From: Paenirhizobium selenitireducens ATCC BAA-1503
Lineage (GTDB): Bacteria; Pseudomonadota; Alphaproteobacteria; Rhizobiales; Rhizobiaceae
NCBI RefSeq assembly: GCF_000518785.1
Contig: NZ_JAEG01000001.1
Coordinates: 744,001 to 808,000 of the forward strand
DNA: 64,000 nucleotides
Direction of reading: 5' to 3'
The notes beneath the pieces were generated by a model, which was not told where the DNA came from, did not search any database, and saw nothing but the letters and a program-made list of their open reading frames with translations. Both the position numbers and the translations under genes were made by a program. Every line of letters begins with the position of its first letter. Positions within the stretch are counted from its first letter, which is position 1. This document shows positions 7,887 through 17,118 of the stretch, in pieces.

Positions 7887-8786
7887 CTAGATCCCGACGG
7901 CGTGTGGCGGCCGCAGCATGGCTCGCGCCGTTTCGCTCACCGCCTCGTTCAACGGCCTGAGGGCCGAGGCGACCGAACGGCTCCAGTGCCAGTAGAGCGG
8001 CACATCATAGGTCGCATTGGCAAGCAGCGGCACGAGCCGCCCTGTGGCGATCGCATCCGAAACCAGCCTCTCCGGATTTAGGCCCCAGCCAAGACCGGCG
8101 AGCGTCGCATCGACGAAGGCCTGCGACGAGGGCAGCCAATGGGTCGGCGGCACGATGCCCTCGCCGACATGCGCCTCGATCCAGCGGGCCTGCAGCATGT
8201 CCTTGGTGTTGAAGGTCAGCGCTGGCGCGCGCGCCAGGTTCTGCGCCGTCACCCCGTCGGCAAACCAGTGAGCCACAAAGTCTGGGCTGGCCGTCGCGAT
8301 GTAGCGCAGCGCGCCGAGCGGCCGGCAGTCGCATCCCTGCACGGACGCGTCGGAGCCGCTGACCGCCGCCCGCACCTCGCCGCGGCGCAACCACTCCGCA
8401 CTGTGTTCCTGGTCGTCGAGCACCAGATCGAACAGGCAATCCGGCGCGGCCGCCATCGCCGCGACGAACCAGGTCGCCAGGCTGTCCGCATTCACGGCAA
8501 TGCGGATGGTGGGCATCCGGCCGTCGATCGCTTCGCGGCCCATATCTTGGGTCAGCGTCCGCTCGAGCAGCGCGACCTCTTCCGCATGCCGCGCCAGCCG
8601 CAGCCCCGCCTCGGTTCCCTTGCACGGCTGCCCGCGGATGACGAGCACGGAACCGACGCGCTCTTCGAGCAGCTTGACGCGCTGCGAGATGGCAGACGGC
8701 GTGACGCCGATCTGCCGGGCCGCCCGCTCGAAGCTGCCGGTCCGCACGACCGACGCCAGTGCGTCCAGAAGGGCATAGTCGAGCAT
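7887..8786 (-). CDS. lysG: LysR-type regulator of the ArgP/LysG type
   Basis: The 299-residue protein starts MLDYALLDALASVVRTGSFERAARQIGVTPSAISQRVKLLEERVG, the N-terminal helix-turn-helix of ArgP/LysG regulators. An effector domain with NADSLATWFVAAM and LDDQEHSAEWLRRGEVRAAVSG follows. ArgP/LysG proteins sense lysine or arginine and activate a divergently transcribed LysE/ArgO exporter. That partner lies head-to-head 93 bases away, which makes the assignment strong. A perfect LysR-type dyad just upstream of its start (8793-8811) suggests autoregulation. Confidence 0.88.
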   Translation of the reverse strand: MLDYALLDALASVVRTGSFERAARQIGVTPSAISQRVKLLEERVGSVLVIRGQPCKGTEAGLRLARHAEEVALLERTLTQDMGREAIDGRMPTIRIAVNADSLATWFVAAMAAAPDCLFDLVLDDQEHSAEWLRRGEVRAAVSGSDASVQGCDCRPLGALRYIATASPDFVAHWFADGVTAQNLARAPALTFNTKDMLQARWIEAHVGEGIVPPTHWLPSSQAFVDATLAGLGWGLNPERLVSDAIATGRLVPLLANATYDVPLYWHWSRSVASALRPLNEAVSETARAMLRPPHAVGI

Positions 8787-8792
8787 GGATAA

Positions 8793-8811
8793 GCATTCCT
8801 AATCCAGATGC
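8793..8811. promoter_or_regulatory. Candidate LysG operator (T-N11-A dyad)
   Basis: The divergent spacer contains GCAT-N11-ATGC, which embeds the LysR consensus T-N11-A (T8796, A8808). It lies 7-25 bases upstream of the lysG start codon and 69-87 bases before the lysE start. That position can serve exporter activation and regulator autorepression at once. Seen in sequence; binding is inferred. Confidence 0.5.
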
Positions 8812-8879
8812 AGTATTATTAGTTTCTCTAAGTTTTACGTATTCGCTAGTCAAGGCAACGTCTTATCCGGAGCCTTGTC

Positions 8880-9485
8880 ATGCTGATTGCCGCCACTGCC
8901 GGCTTTTTCCTCGGCCTGAGCCTGATCGTAGCGATCGGTGCACAGAACGCCTTCGTCCTGCGCCAGGGGTTGCGGCGCAGCCACGTCTTCGCCATTTGCC
9001 TCGCCTGCGCCGCCTCGGACGCGGCGCTGATCGCCGCCGGCGTGGGCGGGCTCGGCAAGGCCATAGCCGCCCTGCCCTGGCTCACACCCCTCATGCGCTA
9101 TGGCGGGGCCGCCTTTCTCGCCTATTACGGATTTCGAAGCCTGCGAGCGGCGCTGAGCGGCAATGCGGCGCTGAAGCCGGAAGGAGAAGCGCAGGAAAGC
9201 CTTGCCGCAGCGCTCTTCACCTGCCTTGCACTGACCTGGCTCAACCCGCATGTCTACCTCGACACCGTGGTCCTGCTCGGCTCGATCTCCACGCAGTATC
9301 CGGGCCAAGGTCTGGCCTTCGGCCTGGGCGCGACGACCGCTTCCTTCCTGTTCTTCTTCTCCCTCGGCTTCGGCGCGCGCTATCTGCGCCCGCTTTTTGC
9401 CCGCCCCTCCGCATGGCGGGTGCTCGACGGGCTGATCGCCGTGGTCATGGGATCGATCGCCGTCAATCTGGTGTGGAGCAGCTGA
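8880..9485 (+). CDS. lysE: LysE/ArgO family basic amino-acid exporter
   Basis: The 201-residue integral membrane protein has about five or six hydrophobic segments. It shows the LysE/ArgO hallmarks FFLGLSLIVAIGAQNAFVLRQGL near the N-terminus and CLALTWLNPHVYLDTVVLLG in the middle. The family exports lysine and arginine (or analogues) across the inner membrane and relieves toxic accumulation from peptide uptake. The ATG has GGAG seven bases upstream. Divergence from the ArgP/LysG-type regulator supports substrate-induced expression. Confidence 0.9.
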   Translation: MLIAATAGFFLGLSLIVAIGAQNAFVLRQGLRRSHVFAICLACAASDAALIAAGVGGLGKAIAALPWLTPLMRYGGAAFLAYYGFRSLRAALSGNAALKPEGEAQESLAAALFTCLALTWLNPHVYLDTVVLLGSISTQYPGQGLAFGLGATTASFLFFFSLGFGARYLRPLFARPSAWRVLDGLIAVVMGSIAVNLVWSS

Positions 9486-9718
9486 TCCGCCGGCGATCGG
9501 AGATGGGCTATCGCGTGCAACCGGCATAAGGCCCAGGCAGTACCGTCTGCAGCGGACACGCCCGGTGTTCCTCACCAATCACGACATGGTCGATCTGATC
9601 GACGTCCGCCACGAACCTCACCGTCATCCGGAAATCTCCGGCGAGGAAGGAGAAACCGCGCGCGGGTCTTCATGAGCGTGGTGCGCGACATGCTGGGCTA
9701 GGTTAGCTCGGCCGCCGA

Positions 9719-10843
9719 CTAGAAGTCGGGGAAACCGTAGCGCTTCCACTCGGACTTCGGAATCGACCGGCCGACCTCGAAGGCAAAGGACAGGACCCGC
9801 GTGGCGTCGGTGTCGATCTCGCAGCGGAAGCGCAGATCGAACCACTGGCCGGCGGCGCGAAATGCCGCCTTGTTGACCTCCAACACATTGCCGTCCTGCA
9901 GGCGGAACGACGGCAGAAGCTCCGGCCGGTAGGCCGGCGTCCCGTGCCGCAGTTGTTCCCGCAGTTCGGTGACGCACAGCTGGTCGGCCCGGTCGGGACG
10001 CGGAACGTCGCTCATCGCCGTCATCGCCGCCGCGTCGCCCGAAAGGCTCGTCGAATAGAGGGTCTTCACCTCGTCAAGCTCCATCTTGGCCGGTGCCGCC
10101 TCGGTCGTCGGTTTCTCGGCCGCCTTCGGCTCGGCGGCCGGCGGATCGGGTTTCTCGAAAGGAGCCGGGCGGGCAAAGGCGATCGTCGTCTCCTCCGGCT
10201 TTTCCGCCGGCTTTACCCCGTCGGCCTCGGCGCCGTCCTGACCGGTGTCGACTTCGGGCAGCGTTATGTCATCCGGCAGCGGCGTGCCCTCCGGCTCGGT
10301 CGCTTCGGCGGTCTTCTCTACCTCGGCTGGCGCTGTTTCCGCCTCCTCGGTCGTCGGTTCGCGTTCTTCGGGCGGCGCTTCGGCGGGCTTAGCCGCCTCC
10401 TCCACCGCATTGCCGGTCGTATCCTGGCGCGGCCCGGCATCCTTCTCACCGAACTGAATCACGGGACGCAGTACCGGCATCGGCGGCGCCTGCTCTTCGC
10501 CCGCGGCCTCCTCGACCGGCGGCTGTTCGGCCGGCCTCTCGGGCGGCGTCGGCACACTCTCCGGCGGCGGCGGTGGTTGCGGCGCCGGTGGCGGGGGTGG
10601 TGGCGCGGCGGCCTGCTCCTGCTTCGGCGGCGCAGGCTCAGGTTCTTCCGCCTTTGCCGGCTCCGGCTCTCTTTCCTCCGGCGGCGGCACGATCTCGACC
10701 GCGACGCTCTCTTCAGGCTCCGGCTGAGACATCGGCTCGGGCATTTCGACGAACAGGACCGCAAAGGCGAGGAAATGCAGCAGGATGGAGACTATAAGCC
10801 CCCCACCCAACTTTCCCCAACGCTTTGACGGTGTCTTTTCCAT
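9719..10843 (-). CDS. DUF930 protein with TonB-like membrane anchor and long Pro/Glu-rich region
   Basis: The product of about 374 residues begins [15 protein letters not shown], with one transmembrane helix ([18 protein letters not shown]). A region of about 220 residues follows that is dominated by Pro, Glu and Ala ([28 protein letters not shown]), typical of a periplasm-spanning arm. The globular end (DELKT-like start, then [37 protein letters not shown]) is the DUF930 domain. The design recalls TonB, but the last domain is not a TonB fold I recognise. Start choice is uncertain: ATG 10843 has a poor site, while a TTG at 10855 has GGAAGGG four bases upstream. Confidence 0.75.
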   Translation of the reverse strand: MEKTPSKRWGKLGGGLIVSILLHFLAFAVLFVEMPEPMSQPEPEESVAVEIVPPPEEREPEPAKAEEPEPAPPKQEQAAAPPPPPPAPQPPPPPESVPTPPERPAEQPPVEEAAGEEQAPPMPVLRPVIQFGEKDAGPRQDTTGNAVEEAAKPAEAPPEEREPTTEEAETAPAEVEKTAEATEPEGTPLPDDITLPEVDTGQDGAEADGVKPAEKPEETTIAFARPAPFEKPDPPAAEPKAAEKPTTEAAPAKMELDEVKTLYSTSLSGDAAAMTAMSDVPRPDRADQLCVTELREQLRHGTPAYRPELLPSFRLQDGNVLEVNKAAFRAAGQWFDLRFRCEIDTDATRVLSFAFEVGRSIPKSEWKRYGFPDF

Positions 10844-10944
10844 GCCGGTCAACAGGCCCTTCCGAAGTCCCGGCTGATGTGGCCCCAAAAAGCGGCACCA
10901 TCAAGGGACAAATGCGTGATGATGGCTCGATGTTGAGCGCGGCC

Positions 10945-10979
10945 AAAAGAAAACCCGACCGGATTGCTCCGGCCGGGTC
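10945..10979 (-). terminator. Rho-independent terminator of rpoD
   Basis: On the minus strand ACCCGGCCGGA and TCCGGTCGGGT pair with one G-T wobble around a GCAA tetraloop and are followed by TTTTCTTTT. It lies 28 bases past the rpoD stop codon. Confidence 0.85.
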
Positions 10980-11006
10980 GTCATTTCGTCGGACCTGTTT
11001 GGCGTC

Positions 11007-13061
11007 TCAGCTGTCCAAGAACGAGCGCAGCTTGCGGCTCCGGCTCGGGTGCTTGAGCTTGCGCAGCGCCTTCGCCTCGATCTGGCGGATACGTTCGCGG
11101 GTGACCGAAAACTGCTGGCCGACTTCTTCCAGCGTGTGGTCGGTGTTCATGCCGATGCCGAAGCGCATGCGCAGCACGCGTTCTTCACGCGGGGTGAGCG
11201 AGGCGAGAACGCGGGTCGTCGTTTCGCGCAGGTTCGCCTGGATGGCCGCGTCGATCGGCAGAAGCGCGTTCTTGTCCTCGATGAAGTCGCCGAGATGCGA
11301 ATCCTCTTCGTCGCCCACGGGGGTTTCGAGCGAGATCGGCTCCTTGGCGATCTTCAGGACCTTGCGGACCTTTTCGAGCGGCATGGCGAGCTTTTCGGCC
11401 AGTTCTTCCGGCGTCGGCTCGCGGCCGATCTCGTGCAGCATCTGGCGCGAGGTGCGGACGATCTTGTTGATCGTCTCGATCATGTGCACCGGAATGCGGA
11501 TCGTGCGGGCCTGATCGGCGATCGAGCGGGTGATCGCCTGACGGATCCACCAGGTGGCATAGGTCGAGAACTTGTAGCCGCGGCGATACTCGAACTTGTC
11601 GACCGCCTTCATCAGGCCGATATTGCCTTCCTGAATGAGGTCGAGGAACTGCAGGCCGCGGTTCGTGTACTTCTTGGCGATCGAGATGACGAGACGCAGG
11701 TTGGCCTCGACCATTTCCTTCTTGGCGATGCGCGCCTCGCGCTCGCCCTTCTGCACCATGTGCACGATGCGGCGGAATTCCGTGACCGAAATGCCGGTCT
11801 CGGTCGCCAGATTCTGGATCTCGCCGCGGATGTCGCGGATCGTCTGGTTTTCCTCGCGGGCAAAATCCTTCCAGCCACGGGCCGAGAGGTTGCCGATCGA
11901 CTTCATCCAGTTCGGGTCGAGTTCCGCGCCCTGATACTGCTCGAGGAAACTATCGCGCTTGACGCCGTAGGATTCGGCGAGACGCAGCAGCTTGCCCTCG
12001 TTCTGAACCAGGCGCTTGTTGATGTCGTAGAGCTGCTCGACCAGGCTGTCGATGCGGTTCTGGTTGAGCGACAGCGACTTGACCGCCGTGATCAGCTGAT
12101 CCTTGAGCTCCTTGTAGCGCCGCTCCTGGCCGGACGACAGGGTGCCCGCGCAGGCAAGGCGGGCCTCGACCTGCTGGTCCTGCAGCTTGCGGAGCTTCTT
12201 GTAGGTGTCGGCGATCGTGTCGAGGGTTTCCATGACCTGCGGGCGAAGTTCCGCTTCCATGGCGGCGAGCGACAGGTTCGATTCGTCCTCGTCCTCTTCC
12301 TCCTCTTCCGGCGGAGCACCGTCGCCGCCGACATCGGTGATGTCGTCGTCGCCGCTCGGCGCACGCGCGCGGCGGGTCTTTTCCTTCTCTTCAGCCGCCT
12401 TGCGGTCGGCCTCGATCTTTTCCGGGCTCTGGAACTGCGGAGCCGCCTTGGCCTCGGGGCCGGAATAGGTGGTTTCGAGATCGATGATCTCGCGCAGCAG
12501 CGTCGTGCCTTCGTTCAGTTCGTCGCGCCAGATGATCAGCGCCTGGAAGGTCAGCGGGCTTTCGCACAGGCCGGAGATCATCGTCTCGCGGCCGGCCTCG
12601 ATGCGCTTGGCAATGGCGATTTCGCCTTCGCGCGACAGAAGCTCGACCGAACCCATTTCGCGCAGGTACATGCGCACCGGGTCGTCCGTGCGGTCGGTCG
12701 GTTCTTTCTTCTTGGCGGTCGCCAGCTGGGTGCCCTGCGACGGTGCGAGTTCGCTGCCTTCGCTCTCACCGTCGCTGTCGTCGTCATTGTCTTCGGCCGG
12801 AGCCGCCTCTTCGGCGTCCTCGTCCTCGATGACGTTGATACCCATGTCGGACAACATGGCCATGGTGTCCTCGATCTGCTCGGAGGTGACTTCCTCCGAA
12901 GGCAGGACCGAGTTCAGTTCGTCCATGGTGACATAGCCGCGCTTCTTGGCGGCCTTGATCATTTTTTTGACCGCGTCATCCGAAAGGTCGAGAAGCGGAC
13001 CGTCGGTAGCGCCGTCGCGTTCGCTGTCTGCTTCTTCGTTTTCTTTGACTTTGGATGCCAT
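11007..13061 (-). CDS. rpoD: RNA polymerase primary sigma factor RpoD (sigma-70)
   Basis: The 684-residue protein is a complete group 1 sigma factor. It has region 1.1, an acidic insert ([20 protein letters not shown]), region 1.2 ([21 protein letters not shown]), and the long non-conserved region with another acidic patch. Region 2 is [41 protein letters not shown] and [12 protein letters not shown]. Region 3 follows, and region 4 carries the helix-turn-helix [21 protein letters not shown]. It directs core RNA polymerase to housekeeping promoters. AGGAAAG precedes the ATG. The gene order dnaG-cyclase-rpoD on one strand recalls the macromolecular-synthesis operon, here with a cyclase gene between. 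Confidence 0.98.
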   Translation of the reverse strand: MASKVKENEEADSERDGATDGPLLDLSDDAVKKMIKAAKKRGYVTMDELNSVLPSEEVTSEQIEDTMAMLSDMGINVIEDEDAEEAAPAEDNDDDSDGESEGSELAPSQGTQLATAKKKEPTDRTDDPVRMYLREMGSVELLSREGEIAIAKRIEAGRETMISGLCESPLTFQALIIWRDELNEGTTLLREIIDLETTYSGPEAKAAPQFQSPEKIEADRKAAEEKEKTRRARAPSGDDDITDVGGDGAPPEEEEEDEDESNLSLAAMEAELRPQVMETLDTIADTYKKLRKLQDQQVEARLACAGTLSSGQERRYKELKDQLITAVKSLSLNQNRIDSLVEQLYDINKRLVQNEGKLLRLAESYGVKRDSFLEQYQGAELDPNWMKSIGNLSARGWKDFAREENQTIRDIRGEIQNLATETGISVTEFRRIVHMVQKGEREARIAKKEMVEANLRLVISIAKKYTNRGLQFLDLIQEGNIGLMKAVDKFEYRRGYKFSTYATWWIRQAITRSIADQARTIRIPVHMIETINKIVRTSRQMLHEIGREPTPEELAEKLAMPLEKVRKVLKIAKEPISLETPVGDEEDSHLGDFIEDKNALLPIDAAIQANLRETTTRVLASLTPREERVLRMRFGIGMNTDHTLEEVGQQFSVTRERIRQIEAKALRKLKHPSRSRKLRSFLDS

Positions 13062-13490
13062 CTATTTCGTCGCTTTCCTGACGTGTGATCTTGTCCGCAC
13101 GATGCAAAGCGGAGAGCGGCCCGATGGCCCCTGCCCGCTACGATTTCTGTCAATGACCTAACGGAATGGTGCTTAATTCCCGATTAACTAAGGACTGCAT
13201 CGCCGCCGCGCAAAGCCCTCGTTCTTCCGAATGACCGGTCATGGTACTAGAGATTCGCCTGGACCCACTTCACCCTTGTGTGCCTGTACTGGTGATTCCC
13301 ACAATTTTCCCTGCCGTCAAGCTTTTCCGGTACGATTGCCCGGGAAAACGGGAAAATTCTTAACGTGATGCCTGTCTTTGCCGCTGTGGGCAGATGTAGG
13401 TCCGAAAGCGCGGGAAACAAGGGGCAAGGCTTTTTGCCGGTCCCCGGTCAGCCTGTCGCGCCGGTCGTGTCCGGCTGGCAGGCTGTGTGC
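13062..13490. other. rpoD upstream region with a perfect 12-bp palindrome
   Basis: These 429 bases between the cyclase stop and rpoD carry no gene I can support. The minus strand has TTGACA and TTGACG elements without a convincing -10, so the rpoD promoter is not resolved. The palindrome ATGACCGGTCAT at 13231-13242 is the one striking element and could be an operator. The length suggests that rpoD has its own promoter(s) in addition to read-through from dnaG. Confidence 0.5.
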
Positions 13491-14753
13491 TTACCTCTTG
13501 CGGCCATTGAGAAACCAGACGCGCATCGCGCCCTTGCCCTTGACCTCGATCTCTCCGCGCAATTCGAAGTCGAAACGGTGTTCGAGCATGCCTTTCAGAT
13601 GGTCGCCGACCTGGATCCGCCCGGCCACCCCGTGGGATTCCATCCGCGCCGCCGTATTCACCGTATCGCCCCATACGTCATAGAGCAGCTTGTTGGAGCC
13701 AATCACCCCCGCGACCACCGGACCGCTGTGGAGGCCGATGCGCACATCGACCGTCTCGCCGTATTCCGCCGAGATCTGACCGCAGCATTCCAGGATGTCG
13801 AGCGCCATCTGCGCCACGCTCTCGGCGTGATCGGCGCATGGCTCTGGAAGACCGCCCGCCACCATGTAGGCGTCGCCGATGGTCTTGATCGTCTCCAGTC
13901 CGTGGTTGGCCGCCAGATCGTCGAAACTGCGAAATACCCGACCGAGAAAAGCCACCAGGTCATTGGGCGGCCATTTGGCGGCCCGTGGGGTGAAGTCGAC
14001 GATATCGGCAAAGAGAATGGTGGCCGAGTCGACGTGATCGGCGACCATGGCCGTTTCGCGGTGCTTGAGGCGGAGGGCCACGGCACGCGGCAGGATGTTT
14101 TCCAGCAGGCGTGTCGAAAACCGGTGTTCCTTTTCCAGCGCCACCTCCGCCAGGCTCGCCTCCTGGAAGGCGAAATAGACGGTGGTGAAGATCAGCAGGA
14201 AGACCAAAGGAACGGTCAGCAGGAAGAGGATCTCGAGCAGAGCGGGATCGGCAGCAGCAAGCGCCGGGGTGGGAAAGAATATCGCGGTGCCCAGGAACGC
14301 CAGGAGAGACAGCACCGTCACCAGGGTCGACAGAAGCACCCGCTCGGCACCGAAGACCAGCATCGCCGCGGCCGCACCCGCCAGGAAATAGAGGGCAAGG
14401 CCCGACCCCCGCCCAAAGAGAAAACAGTAGACGACGGCAAAGGCCAGCCAGATGACACTGAAATAGAGCGCGGCGGCGGACGGTCCGAGCCGGTGAAAGC
14501 ACGGTGTGACCGCGTAAAGCACGATTTGCGGCGACAGAATGACAATCGCCGGCCACAGGCCCTGATAGTCATAGAACACATAGAGAAGGATATAGGGCAC
14601 GGTCATCAGGCTGCAGAGCAGCGAGACGACATTGGTAACTGCCATCCGTCGCCGCACATGCGGTGGATAACCCGCAGTCCCGCAGCCTGCGAGCAGGCGC
14701 GACACCGGCAGAGACTGTCGGGAACCGGTGCGGCGCTCCCGCCGTGATGGCAT
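13491..14753 (-). CDS. Membrane-bound class III adenylate cyclase
   Basis: The 420-residue protein has an N-terminal region of about six hydrophobic segments (residues about 45-215) and then a class III nucleotide cyclase domain. The metal-binding aspartates sit in ILFADIVDFT and ETIKTIGDAYMVAGG. The Lys in ETIKTIGD and the Asp in YDVWGDTVNTAARM are the adenine-specifying positions, so ATP rather than GTP is the likely substrate. The transition-state Asn/Arg pair (NTAAR) is present. It would make cAMP in the cytoplasm in response to a membrane signal. Start is uncertain: no strong ribosome site, and a GTG at 14819 would add 22 residues. It lies between dnaG and rpoD. Confidence 0.85.
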   Translation of the reverse strand: MPSRRERRTGSRQSLPVSRLLAGCGTAGYPPHVRRRMAVTNVVSLLCSLMTVPYILLYVFYDYQGLWPAIVILSPQIVLYAVTPCFHRLGPSAAALYFSVIWLAFAVVYCFLFGRGSGLALYFLAGAAAAMLVFGAERVLLSTLVTVLSLLAFLGTAIFFPTPALAAADPALLEILFLLTVPLVFLLIFTTVYFAFQEASLAEVALEKEHRFSTRLLENILPRAVALRLKHRETAMVADHVDSATILFADIVDFTPRAAKWPPNDLVAFLGRVFRSFDDLAANHGLETIKTIGDAYMVAGGLPEPCADHAESVAQMALDILECCGQISAEYGETVDVRIGLHSGPVVAGVIGSNKLLYDVWGDTVNTAARMESHGVAGRIQVGDHLKGMLEHRFDFELRGEIEVKGKGAMRVWFLNGRKR

Positions 14754-14851
14754 TTCAAGTTCTTGCGTCGACACGACTTGTTCCGCTTGGTCGTTTGCAC
14801 TGTTGAATGGAGTATTCACAGCGCAACGGCAACCGATTAAAGCGGAACGTT

Positions 14852-16855
14852 CTACGAATTGTGACCCGTGGCCGCGCCCTTGACACGCCCGGACATGACA
14901 CCGAAGCCATCGATGATCGCCTCCTGGTTCTCCATACGGGTAATTTCGAGCTGCACCTGATGCAGCGCCCCGATCACCTGATCGATCCGCCCTCCATCCT
15001 CGGCCTCCGTCGCCTCGGCCACTTCGCGCTCGAGCTCGATGCGCTGGCGCCTCAGCGCCTTGGTGCGCTTGTGCAGCGAAAGCGCCTGGCGATAGCCCTC
15101 CCCCGCATCTTCGGCGGCTGCGATCTCGGTCGCCGTCCACAGCCGCGCATTGCGGATCTGCTGGTCGAGGCTCTTGATCAGGCCGCCATGCCCCTGTTCT
15201 TCGAGGCGGGCGATCAGCGTTTCCCGCGTCAGCTGAGCGCCGGCGCCGGCCGCGATCGTCAGCAGCGAAGACCACAGCTTCTGCAGCTCGCGGTTCTCGT
15301 AGTCGATCGACGCGATCTCGTCATACTCGTCCTGCAGCAGTTGCGGGTGATTGACGATGGTCAGCGCCAGCACGCTCTCCCTCAGGGCCGGCTGGTCCTG
15401 ATGCCCCTTGACGAGACCCGATCTGGCCAACCGGTCGGAGACGCCCGCACTCGTCGCCGAAAAACCGGTGCCCGGCCGCCCCTGTTTGCCCTTGTCGCCG
15501 CCGCGCCCGCCGCGATTGCCTCCGTCGAAGCCGCCGCGACGTTCGCCACGATTGGCCGAGGCGGGCTGGAAGAAGGCGTTCAGCCGGTCGCGGACGTCCT
15601 GCTGGTAATGCCGGCGCACGTTCTCGTCGGCGATGACCGCAACCACCTGCTTCATCCGGGCTTCGAGTTCGGCACGCTTCTCGGGCGTGTCGAATTGGCC
15701 GGCCCCGAGTTCGCGGAGCCACAGCATTTCCGCCAGCGGCCGCGCCTCCGAGAGCACCTTGTCGAACGGTGCGCGCCCGTCCTGCTTGACGAGGTCGTCC
15801 GGATCCTTGCCGTCGGGCAACATGGCAAACCGTACGGAGCGGCCGGGCTTGAGATGCGGCAGGGCCAGGTCCACGCCGCGGAATGCCGCGCGCTGGCCGG
15901 CGCCGTCGCCGTCGAAGCAGAGCACCGGCACCGGCGTCATCTTCCACATCAAATCGAGCTGGTTTTCCGTCAGCGCGGTTCCGAGCGGCGCAACCACATT
16001 CTCGATGCCGGCCTGGTAGAGCGCGATCACGTCCATATAGCCTTCGACGGCAATCAGCGTGTCCGCCCCGTCCGCGCCCTGGAGCGCACGCCGCGCCCGG
16101 GAGAAATTGAAGAGCACATTGCCCTTGTGGAAGAGCTCTGTCTCGGGCGAGTTCATGTACTTCGCCATGGCATCCTGCGCCATGGCCCGGCCGCCAAACG
16201 CGATCACCTTGTCGCGCGACGACAGGATCGGAAACATGATGCGGTCGCGGAAATAGTCGTAGGAAACCGGAATGTCCGGGCCATGCCGCACCAGTCCGCA
16301 GGCCTCGATCTGCTCCTTCGGCACGCCCTTGCCCGCCAGATATTCCTTCAGCGCGTTGCGGCTTTCGGGCGCATAACCGAGCCGGAATGTCTCGATCGTC
16401 CGCCCCGACAGCCCGCGCTCGCGCAGATAGGCCCTGGCCCTTGCGCCGCTCGCGGTCTGCAACTGGTCCTGGAAAAACTGCGTCGCCATTTCCATGACGT
16501 CCTGCAGCGTGGTGCGTTCCTTCTCGCGACGCTCCGCCTGCGGATCGGCCTTGGGCATGGCGATACCCGCCATGTCGGCGATCTGCTGCACGGCCTCGGG
16601 AAAGCTCAGCCCCTCGAGGTCGGTGAGAAAGCGGAAATGGTCGCCCGACACGCCGCAGCCGAAGCAGTGGTAACGGCCCTTGCGGTCCTCACAGTGAAAG
16701 CTCGGGCTCTTCTCGCCGTGAAACGGGCAGCAGGCCCAATAGTCCCCGCGCGACACATTGGTCTTCTTGCGATCCCACGCCACGCGTCGACCGACCACCG
16801 CCGAAATCGGCACGCGGTCGCGTATCTCGTCGAGAAAGTCGTTGGAAAAGCGCAT
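14852..16855 (-). CDS. dnaG: DNA primase DnaG
   Basis: The 667-residue primase has the N-terminal CHC2 zinc ribbon (C43-x2-H46, C64-x2-C67 in CCPFHGEKSPSF and YHCFGCGVSG). The catalytic core carries the Toprim motifs VEGYMDVIALYQAG and LCFDGDGAGQRAA. A Gly/Arg-rich linker (residues about 425-460, GGFDGGNRGGRGGDKG) leads to the helical C-terminal DnaB-interaction domain. It synthesises RNA primers at the replication fork. AAGGGA precedes the ATG. The stop is 98 bases from the cyclase start, so co-transcription toward rpoD is possible. Confidence 0.97.
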   Translation of the reverse strand: MRFSNDFLDEIRDRVPISAVVGRRVAWDRKKTNVSRGDYWACCPFHGEKSPSFHCEDRKGRYHCFGCGVSGDHFRFLTDLEGLSFPEAVQQIADMAGIAMPKADPQAERREKERTTLQDVMEMATQFFQDQLQTASGARARAYLRERGLSGRTIETFRLGYAPESRNALKEYLAGKGVPKEQIEACGLVRHGPDIPVSYDYFRDRIMFPILSSRDKVIAFGGRAMAQDAMAKYMNSPETELFHKGNVLFNFSRARRALQGADGADTLIAVEGYMDVIALYQAGIENVVAPLGTALTENQLDLMWKMTPVPVLCFDGDGAGQRAAFRGVDLALPHLKPGRSVRFAMLPDGKDPDDLVKQDGRAPFDKVLSEARPLAEMLWLRELGAGQFDTPEKRAELEARMKQVVAVIADENVRRHYQQDVRDRLNAFFQPASANRGERRGGFDGGNRGGRGGDKGKQGRPGTGFSATSAGVSDRLARSGLVKGHQDQPALRESVLALTIVNHPQLLQDEYDEIASIDYENRELQKLWSSLLTIAAGAGAQLTRETLIARLEEQGHGGLIKSLDQQIRNARLWTATEIAAAEDAGEGYRQALSLHKRTKALRRQRIELEREVAEATEAEDGGRIDQVIGALHQVQLEITRMENQEAIIDGFGVMSGRVKGAATGHNS

Positions 16856-16941
16856 GTCGGTCCCTTGGTGATTACCCTCATATAGGCGGGTGCCCCGGCA
16901 AGCGCCAAGGGTTTTGCGGCTTGCACCCGCTATTCACAGCC

Positions 16942-16970
16942 TTGACCGGAATGACAGCTGTATATACACT
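16942..16970 (+). promoter_or_regulatory. Predicted brnA promoter with operator-like palindrome over the -10
   Basis: TTGACC (16942-16947) and TACACT (16965-16970) are separated by 17 bases. The perfect palindrome TGTATATACA (16959-16968) overlaps the -10 box. BrnA antitoxins are ribbon-helix-helix DNA binders that repress their own operon, so this is a sensible operator position. Inferred by eye. Confidence 0.45.
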
Positions 16971-17118
16971 GCAAAAACTAGACATGACCGGACTCGCCCG
17001 AATTTAGTCGCCATCGAGAATCGCCAAAGCAATCGGAATTGGCTCGCGTGCTCGCAACCTTCAAATGGACGAGAACAAGCGGCGTGTCGGATCATCTCCG
17101 CCAGAGCGGCACGGAAGA

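Noticed and set aside
9486-9718. Possible gene remnant on the minus strand (peptide with IDHVVIGEEHRACP)
   Set aside because: Too short, no start or ribosome site, and no family recognised, so I left the 233-base gap unannotated.
11049-13088. Long plus-strand frame antisense to rpoD
   Set aside because: Same antisense shadow effect; sequence is Asp/Arg/Leu-rich without motifs, while rpoD is unambiguous.
14807-16885. Long plus-strand frame antisense to dnaG
   Set aside because: Shadow of dnaG with no recognisable domain.
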